Source: Desulfobacteraceae bacterium (GTDB lineage: Bacteria > Desulfobacterota > Desulfobacteria > Desulfobacterales > Desulfobacteraceae). From it: a stretch of DNA of 34,327 bases. Both the position numbers and the translations under genes were made by a program. Positions within the stretch are counted from its first letter, which is position 1. The number at the start of each line of letters is the position of its first letter. The stretch is from NCBI GenBank assembly GCA_003353855.1, contig PIVS01000009.1, forward strand, positions 1-34,327, given 5' to 3'. Under the pieces are notes generated by a model, which ran no database searches, had not been told where the DNA came from, and saw only the letters and a program-made list of their open reading frames with translations. Positions 25,851 through 34,327 of this stretch are shown here, in pieces.

Positions 25851-27169
25851 ATAATCCTTTTCTTTTTATTGACAAAGGAGGTTGCTATCTCATCAACAAA
25901 TTCTATGATATGAGGCCCTGCATATTCCGGTAATGTTTTTTTTGCCAGGGCTAGTATATTCCTTTTAATTTTGCCTGTATCAACCCCCTGCCTGGTTTTA
26001 ACCTCTACCTTTACCAGGTTGCCGAGCATTGGATTTTTACGGCCCGTGGCTATCACATCTTCTACACCATCAACAGAAAGTACCAGGTTCTCAATGGTTT
26101 GGGGATTAACTTTGTATCCGCCAACATTGATTATTTCATCTATCCTTCCGCAAAACAGGATACGGTCACCATGCTGTTTAACAAGATCATTGGTGGCAAT
26201 CCAATCGGCTTGTGCAGGTTTCCCCAAATAGTTCTCCATGGCGGCAGTGGAACGTTTAATAAACAATTGTTCATCTTCGATTTTGAAATGGTTGCCGTCA
26301 ATAAGCTTCGCACTAAAACCCGCTTGTTCATCATTTACCTGAATGGCTGCACCGGCTTCACTGGAGGCATAAATATGGGTGATTCCTGTTTTCGGCATAT
26401 AGCGCTTAATACGTTCTAAAATAGTTTGATCAGCCATTTCTCCACCCAGGGTGATTCGATGCAAAGATAATTTTTGCAAGGCTTCCGGGGTGTGAGCCAG
26501 TAAAAAACTGCGCATCAACGTCGGGGTGCCGTTCATGTAGTCTGGTTTAAATGTCTGCAATGTTTGATAGATCACAGAAGGAGTAAGGGATTCAGCTATA
26601 ATTAAAACACCGCCATTTAAAACAGCTTGCAGCAATACCTGAATGCCGGCAAAGCTGGCAAGGGGATAGGTGCAAAACCAGCGTTGATGATGAAACCTGT
26701 CTGCACATTTAATTTTTGCCGTTAACGACTCCAGTGTATGACAAACGCATTTGGGTTTGCCGGTGGTTCCGGAGGTTAATAAACCCAAGCCTGATTTATC
26801 ATAGGAGCCGGAGGCTTGTGATGGTCCGTCAATGGGGATTATCGTGACAGAACCATTAATGAAGCTGATCAAAACATCGCAGGCATAATCCTTGAGCATC
26901 CCCATTGCCTGTTCTTCATTATAGTAGTTGGGCACTACAATAAGGAATAAGTCGGATATTAATGCTGCCAGTATAAGCGCAACATGGTCGCTATTTTGTT
27001 GTACTACGCAGGCTGTCATTTTATGCTTAAGGGGCTTAAGGGCGGCAGTGTAGAGGTCAATTTTTGCAATCAACTCATTTGCCCGGCATCGCCGATCTAT
27101 TGAGCCCACACTCAACGCATGATCCGTGGATAAGCTGTCCAACAATTTTATTAGCTGATTTTTATTCAT
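25838..27169 (-). CDS. Acyl-CoA synthetase / acyl-AMP ligase
   Basis: LLTSGTTGKPKCVCH, YASSEAGAAIQ, DRILFCGRIDEIINVGGYKVNPQTIE, catalytic-Lys-type C-terminus. ATG preceded by AAGGAGGTTT. Confidence 0.88.
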   Translation of the reverse strand: MNKNQLIKLLDSLSTDHALSVGSIDRRCRANELIAKIDLYTAALKPLKHKMTACVVQQNSDHVALILAALISDLFLIVVPNYYNEEQAMGMLKDYACDVLISFINGSVTIIPIDGPSQASGSYDKSGLGLLTSGTTGKPKCVCHTLESLTAKIKCADRFHHQRWFCTYPLASFAGIQVLLQAVLNGGVLIIAESLTPSVIYQTLQTFKPDYMNGTPTLMRSFLLAHTPEALQKLSLHRITLGGEMADQTILERIKRYMPKTGITHIYASSEAGAAIQVNDEQAGFSAKLIDGNHFKIEDEQLFIKRSTAAMENYLGKPAQADWIATNDLVKQHGDRILFCGRIDEIINVGGYKVNPQTIENLVLSVDGVEDVIATGRKNPMLGNLVKVEVKTRQGVDTGKIKRNILALAKKTLPEYAGPHIIEFVDEIATSFVNKKKRIIWKK

Positions 27170-27281
27170 AAACCTCCTTCTTGGCTGGAGAGATATCCTG
27201 GCTTCAAGCTGTGCCCCCCCATCATACCAATTTTCTGCATCGCCATCTCAAGTTCCACCGCCGCCGCTGATACCCATATCG

Positions 27282-27668
27282 TCAACGCCGAGTCCACCGC
27301 CGCAGTTTTCCGGTACTCAACGCTGAGTTGAAAAAGTCGCCTGTCTCGCCATGATAAAGCGAATCGTGGAGCCGGGAGGTATAGCGCCCGCTCCTGAACC
27401 GATCAAGAAGCTTCCGGCGAAAATCGCCCCCTGCCCCGTCGTTGGCATCGTGTTCCTGGATCAACATGCTGTCGTTATAGTAACGCCTGCCACCATCACA
27501 GCCTTTGGCGGCAAGATAGATTTTGCCGCTCTGCACGTCTCCGGGAAGGGCTGCCTCTTTGTAATAGTCAGCCATGTGATCCAAGGTGATCTTCTTCCCG
27601 TTAACGACGGGAAGAAGCGAGGCATCTGCCTGGCTGCTGATCCGGCTTGCGGTGAAACTGAATAACAA
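27282..27668 (-). CDS. Hypothetical ORF, possibly a remnant
   Basis: 128-aa ORF with no recognised motif; overlapping frames are also open, so weak support. Confidence 0.2.
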   Translation of the reverse strand: MLFSFTASRISSQADASLLPVVNGKKITLDHMADYYKEAALPGDVQSGKIYLAAKGCDGGRRYYNDSMLIQEHDANDGAGGDFRRKLLDRFRSGRYTSRLHDSLYHGETGDFFNSALSTGKLRRWTRR

Positions 27669-27849
27669 GGAAAGTGCAAAATACCTGGTGCAACAGCATA
27701 GGATGGGGAGATACTTTTTGTCAAGAAAAATTTTATACGGTAAGTTTCATCTACTTAATGGATGATAAATTTTTCTTATATAACGGCAGTCCAAGCCGGG
27801 CATCCGATTGGTTATGACGATAAAATAACTGTCATCGGTGCCGGAGCCG

Positions 27850-27879
27850 CCGGATTACACAGCCATCGGCGTAATCCGG
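27850..27879. terminator. Hairpin immediately downstream of the isocitrate dehydrogenase gene
   Basis: CCGGATTAC (27850-27858) / GTAATCCGG (27871-27879), 9-bp perfect stem, 12-nt loop, 14 bp beyond the minus-strand stop. No U tract, so the terminator role is tentative. Confidence 0.4.
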
Positions 27880-27892
27880 ACGTTTGAAATTA

Positions 27893-30172
<2,280 letters not shown>

Positions 30173-30279
30173 TTAATAGCTCCGAAAGTCTTTTTCCAGA
30201 AAGCTTTCCTCAAGCAACCCTGTTAGGGGATAACGAAAGGAGAACCAGTGAGTAATCCTGTGAGACTAATCCAAACAAA

Positions 30280-30834
30280 ATGGAATTGCAAGAATCATTT
30301 AATTCTCACATTTTATCATTCGCCTATGGGGATAGTACCACTCATGAAGCAGGTGCAAAAAACCTTTTGCTATCGACGCATCCAGACAGTACCATGGACA
30401 AAATATGGGAACAAGTCAGTGCTAACCTCAAGCAACAATTCCAACAAATGGGTGAGCCCGAAGAATTGAAACCTATTTACTCCAGGCGTACTAAGGCTTT
30501 CTATGGATGCAAAGATGTGAAACTAACAAAAAAGGCCATGAGAAAAATTGAAGAGTCAATCCATCGAATAACTTTTGGACGATTTTATTTTGATGTGGTG
30601 CCTTACCTGGGTCATGCGGACCATGACCATGTCCGTGGTATAGGAGTTGTACTGGCGAGGATTGTTCAGAAGGACGGGTTGGCTCCATCGCCGAATTTGC
30701 GTACAATTTCGACCATGTTACGTTGTTTATTGACGCTGCGGAGCCACCGGCAGATGATTACTCCTATTCGTGGAGTAGCTTCCAATCGCTCCGAAGTATG
30801 TGCGAAACGAGCAACTTCGTCGAAGGGGTCATGA
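30280..30834 (+). CDS. Hypothetical protein, likely chimeric or truncated
   Basis: 184-aa ORF: LTKKAMRKIEESIHRITFGRFYFDVVPYLGHADHDHVRGIGVV... The tail overlaps the next ORF in a different frame. Confidence 0.3.
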   Translation: MELQESFNSHILSFAYGDSTTHEAGAKNLLLSTHPDSTMDKIWEQVSANLKQQFQQMGEPEELKPIYSRRTKAFYGCKDVKLTKKAMRKIEESIHRITFGRFYFDVVPYLGHADHDHVRGIGVVLARIVQKDGLAPSPNLRTISTMLRCLLTLRSHRQMITPIRGVASNRSEVCAKRATSSKGS

Positions 30835-31589
30835 ACATGTATCCCATCATCGCGTGCCAGGGAACACCCGATTATACGACAACCTTGATCTTCTGCGGGA
30901 ACCCCGAGTGCGAAGACATGAATTGCGTAGACGGCACGATCTACACCATCAGAAATACGGCCAGGGTCACGCCGATCGACCTGGCGTTGACGTCCACCGG
31001 GACGCCTCTCCTTGTCTACTTGGACAACGACAGTACGCCCTGGCTGGCTCGCCTGGAGAACGGTGCCTTCCAGAAGATTCAACTGTCGGTTTCGAAGGTC
31101 GACAATTACCTTCTTAAACATTCACTGCGGCTCGCGCTCACTCTCGATGACATACCGATCGCGATGTTCGTGAGCGTCAGCAATTATCAAGCCCAAGTCC
31201 AAGTCGTTGCATGCACCGACGGGTCTACGATGAACATCCTCTTAAACTGTGATGACGTGGGGTGTTCACTGTCGGATAACGTGGCATTGCCACCCATTGC
31301 GAACGTCATGAACTTTCCAATGGCGTACCTGAACCCACAATCGGAGAATCCGACTCTCGTGATCTTTGGGCCGCAAATCGCCGTCTTCTGCCCCACGACA
31401 ACGTCGGAGCCGATGTGTCAACAAAAGTCGTTCCAGGAGCTGCCATCTACCGCCGTCTTCGCAGGGGGTGTTGCGGTTTGGTTTGGAATCTACGAGGACC
31501 CGTCGGAGCAAGACCCATCGCAGCTCGTAGGCGTCTATCCCGCGGGTACAATAGGAATAGGTATGGGGATCGCTGTGGGGACCCCATAA
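30723..31589 (+). CDS. Hypothetical beta-rich protein fragment of higher GC
   Basis: Long ORF, open upstream as CPWYRSCTGEDCSEGRVGSIAEFAYNFDHVTLFIDAAEPP. Repeat-like TPLLVYLDNDSTPWLARLENGAFQKIQL and DIPIAMFVSVSNYQ. The 30723 start is a TTG. Confidence 0.5.
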   Translation: MFIDAAEPPADDYSYSWSSFQSLRSMCETSNFVEGVMNMYPIIACQGTPDYTTTLIFCGNPECEDMNCVDGTIYTIRNTARVTPIDLALTSTGTPLLVYLDNDSTPWLARLENGAFQKIQLSVSKVDNYLLKHSLRLALTLDDIPIAMFVSVSNYQAQVQVVACTDGSTMNILLNCDDVGCSLSDNVALPPIANVMNFPMAYLNPQSENPTLVIFGPQIAVFCPTTTSEPMCQQKSFQELPSTAVFAGGVAVWFGIYEDPSEQDPSQLVGVYPAGTIGIGMGIAVGTP

Positions 31590-31594
31590 ACAAG

Positions 31595-31615
31595 CCAGAG
31601 AAAAAATGTCTCTGG
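31595..31615. other. Hairpin just downstream of the 31589 stop
   Basis: CCAGAGA-AAAAATG-TCTCTGG, 7-bp perfect stem. Confidence 0.35.
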
Positions 31616-32200
31616 ATCCTGAAAAAAGGCCTGTAAAACCAGGCTGCACGTCGTCAAATCAATTCGGACACCTTGTTCAATTGGTATGTGGTAGGGTCCT
31701 TTATTACCAATAGATATCCAAGCTACATACCCCAGGCGGGGCCGAAATGTCCGGGGAAGAAGGGGGGGGCGATGTGGGTATCCGGATTTCCCCACTGGGT
31801 GGTTGTGCAGGGACCGTTGATCGTATCGGGGCAGATATTGCTGCTATCCGTGGAGGGAAGCACGGTATCATTATTGATTTATTTGTCAGTTTATAGATAG
31901 ATACCATTTCTGCCTCACGAATACAGTTAATTGGAGAGTATCAATACCACACCGAAAATTGCAACTGTAAAGATAATACACAGAAAAGTATCCACTAAAA
32001 CATATGTTCATTACACATATAAGTTGATCGTTGGAGAGTTACACATACGTGCATCATTAATGAGATTCAGCTGTAGAATTTTTCAGTATGAATTTGCGAC
32101 AACACCTGTCAGAGGGAATTCAGATTTTTACATTTAAATAGTTCCAACGGTTATTTCCCTTTTCTCGCTTTTCCAGCTCTTCTCGCGTCTCTCGCTGCTC

Positions 32201-32653
32201 TTAAATAAACTTAGGCAAATCCATTTTCATGCCCTTGCCCGGCAGGGTCATGAGCGAAGAGGTGCCGTGGGCAATGAGATTGCCGGCCTCATCCAGAACC
32301 TTTGCCTCGGCATAGGAAATTGTTTTCCCCGGCCGGATGCAATGGCCCTCTGCGGTAAGACGGCCCTCCACAACGGAGTTCAAATAGTTGAGTTTGAGAT
32401 CAACATTCACGAGTCCCGCATCTTCAGACACACGTAAAAACCCGGCCCAGAAGGTGGCCGTGTCAATGAGTGTGGCAATAACCCCGCCGTGGACAATGCC
32501 GTAGGGCTGGAGATGACAGCGGTGGAGATCCATGGCAATCTCAGCATTATCATAGCTGATTTCCGCCAGGGACATGTGCATGTGATGGGGATAGGGGCTG
32601 GTGTTGACCACCTGTTTCAAGGCCCTGATAAATTCAGGATTAGGCGTTTTCAT
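32201..32653 (-). CDS. PaaI-type hotdog thioesterase
   Basis: YGIVHGGVIATLIDTATFWAGF (HGG motif), LNYLNSVVEGRLTAEGHCIRPGKTISYAEAKV. Start at MKTPNPEF, with AAGGA upstream. Confidence 0.85.
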   Translation of the reverse strand: MKTPNPEFIRALKQVVNTSPYPHHMHMSLAEISYDNAEIAMDLHRCHLQPYGIVHGGVIATLIDTATFWAGFLRVSEDAGLVNVDLKLNYLNSVVEGRLTAEGHCIRPGKTISYAEAKVLDEAGNLIAHGTSSLMTLPGKGMKMDLPKFI

Positions 32654-32675
32654 GGGGGTTCCTTGTCTATTCATT

Positions 32676-34327
32676 TTATTCAGAAGAGGCGGCTTCCACC
32701 CGGCAGGGCACAAACCGATGAAGCGGGGTGCCTATGGGATCCCTGTGGGTATTCAGGGTGAGCCGGTTCACATTAATGCCGTGGACCTTGCCCTGGTAGT
32801 TGAGTCCGAATCCATGGGGGATCAGCACCATACCCCGGGCCACCTGCTCACTGACCTGAATCTCTCCTGTCTCACTGCCTGCGGCTGTGGTGATAATTGC
32901 CGGCTGCCCGTCTTTAAGCCCAAGTGCTTCAGCATCAGCAGGATTTACGGCAATGGTACAGTCCCGTTTGCCGTCATTCCACGCAGGATTCCGCATCAAT
33001 GAATTCATATTGAACCGGGAATGCCTGCCGGCATTGAGAACCATGGGGAATTCGCCCGGCATTTCAAGGTCCCGGGCCTCGTCCCCGGGATTCAGATCGA
33101 AGGCCTGATCCGCCAGTTCCGGAATATAAATCTCCAGTTTCCCGGATTCCGTCTTGATATCAGCCATGGGGTTTTCGGTATCAACCTTGCCCACCCATAG
33201 TCCCTGGGGGGTATCGATCAGGGCCTGAAACATCTTGTCGCCCTGGAAAATATCCGGTTCAAATCCGGCGCGGGCACCATGGTTCTTGAATTGTTCAGGT
33301 GCCGTCATAAGAAGTCCCCACAGGGCCGCCTTGGCCGCACTGTCCCACGCTGCGCCAAGGGTCTTGGCCAGAACAAAGGGCATGGCCTTGAATGCCCGCG
33401 GTTCCTTGGAGGCCCAGGTCATGAGTTCCCCGCCAAAGGTCAGGCGGTCCCCTTTGGCAGCCTCGTACAGGGCATCGGGGATTTCCGGGATAAGTCCCAG
33501 ACGATCGGCCAGTTTCGTATGGATCTGGGCCGCCTCCAGGCACTCTCCGGGCACCGGAACCACAGGCTTTCGCAGCTGCAGAAAGATTTCCGGATAGGTC
33601 CAGGGGAAAAAGGTGGTGTCCCAGGCTTCGTAAAAGGATCTGCAGGGCAATACATAATGTGCCAGACGGGCGGTCTCGCTCATGACAATATCATTGACCA
33701 CCAGCAGATCCAGACTGCCGAATGCCTTTTCATAGGCAGTGGTGTCCGGATAGGACCGCAGGGGATTACAGGCAGAGACATACACGGCTCGGAGTCGTTC
33801 CGGATGATCGGACAGGATCTCTTCCGGCATGACCGCCGGTGGGAAAGAGCCTGCGGCTGCCGGCGGCATGCCCGTGGCAAGGGTCCGCCAGACCTTCGGA
33901 TTCCGTTCGTCGGCATGAAAGCCCATGGGCATGGCCATGCCCGGAATAAAATTTCCGCCCGGCGTCTGAAACACCCCGCAGACCGCCCCAAGTATATAAA
34001 GGAAGTAGGAGTTCAGGGTGGAGTGGCGGCCCATGTAAATGCCCAGGTCATGATGGAAACTCCAGCGTTTGGTCGCCATGAGACGGCAGAATTCCAAAAC
34101 CGTATCGTATTCCAGGCCGCATACTTCAACCGCCCTTCCGGCATCAAAATTCTCAAACCAGGGCCGGACCTGATCCCAGCCTGCTACATGATCATCCAGA
34201 TAGGTTTGGTTTTCACAGCCCTTTTCCAGAATAATGGCAATCATGGCCTTGATCAGCAGGGCATCGGTGCCCGGCCGCAGGGCCAGATGGATATCGGCAA
34301 TGGCAGCGGTTTCGCTCCGTCGCGGAT
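32676..34327 (-). CDS. Molybdopterin-dependent oxidoreductase (DMSO reductase/formate dehydrogenase family), 5' end outside the window
   Basis: ADIHLALRPGTDALLIKAM is in frame upstream of the ORF-track start and runs to the window edge. VVNDIVMSETARLAHYVLPCRSFYEAWDTTF; C-terminal NPADAEALGLKDGQPAIITT...QVARGMVLIPHGFG. Confidence 0.88.
   Translation of the reverse strand, partial: PRRSETAAIADIHLALRPGTDALLIKAMIAIILEKGCENQTYLDDHVAGWDQVRPWFENFDAGRAVEVCGLEYDTVLEFCRLMATKRWSFHHDLGIYMGRHSTLNSYFLYILGAVCGVFQTPGGNFIPGMAMPMGFHADERNPKVWRTLATGMPPAAAGSFPPAVMPEEILSDHPERLRAVYVSACNPLRSYPDTTAYEKAFGSLDLLVVNDIVMSETARLAHYVLPCRSFYEAWDTTFFPWTYPEIFLQLRKPVVPVPGECLEAAQIHTKLADRLGLIPEIPDALYEAAKGDRLTFGGELMTWASKEPRAFKAMPFVLAKTLGAAWDSAAKAALWGLLMTAPEQFKNHGARAGFEPDIFQGDKMFQALIDTPQGLWVGKVDTENPMADIKTESGKLEIYIPELADQAFDLNPGDEARDLEMPGEFPMVLNAGRHSRFNMNSLMRNPAWNDGKRDCTIAVNPADAEALGLKDGQPAIITTAAGSETGEIQVSEQVARGMVLIPHGFGLNYQGKVHGINVNRLTLNTHRDPIGTPLHRFVPCRVEAASSE

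Noticed and set aside
27800-27887. FAD-binding N-terminus on the plus strand (KITVIGAGAAGL)
   Set aside because: Only about 25 residues before a stop with no continuing domain; the bases are better explained by the hairpin downstream of icd.
31673-31907. Overlapping ORFs on both strands (75 aa +, 67 aa -)
   Set aside because: Low-complexity, no family motif, mutually overlapping; cannot be supported as genes.

Overview
This is a mosaic accessory region dominated by one minus-strand gene cluster (about 27169 down to 10665). Its order of transcription is: acyl-AMP ligase, FabG-like SDR, discrete ACP, a 2405-aa reducing type I PKS ending in a multi-TM acyltransferase-3-like domain, an SQD1/SqdB-like UDP-sulfoquinovose synthase, a split Pls-like carrier/NRPS-terminal membrane protein, a GT8 glycosyltransferase, a truncated HAD phosphatase and an aldo/keto reductase. 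The gene set and tight spacing suggest an undescribed membrane-tethered sulfo-glycolipid or acyl-saccharide pathway; that product assignment is inference. Three local sequence signals stand out. (1) A complete IS66-family element (444-1854) has 15-bp inverted repeats and an 8-bp target duplication, and removing it restores the interrupted reading frame. (2) A canonical-looking integron attC site (9655-9715) has a matching cassette start at 9210, with no integrase in view. (3) A 12-nt poly(A) tract puts the best start codon of the SQD1-like gene out of frame by one base. Flanking regions hold many gene fossils (AAA ATPase, DHH, ABC transporter, 2-hydroxyacyl-CoA dehydratase with its middle deleted, PlsC, HAD), a HAD-MGDG-synthase-like fusion, a monomeric isocitrate dehydrogenase and a partial molybdopterin oxidoreductase. 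No tRNA, rRNA or CRISPR array was recognised. All family names come from reading the translations; no database search was run.
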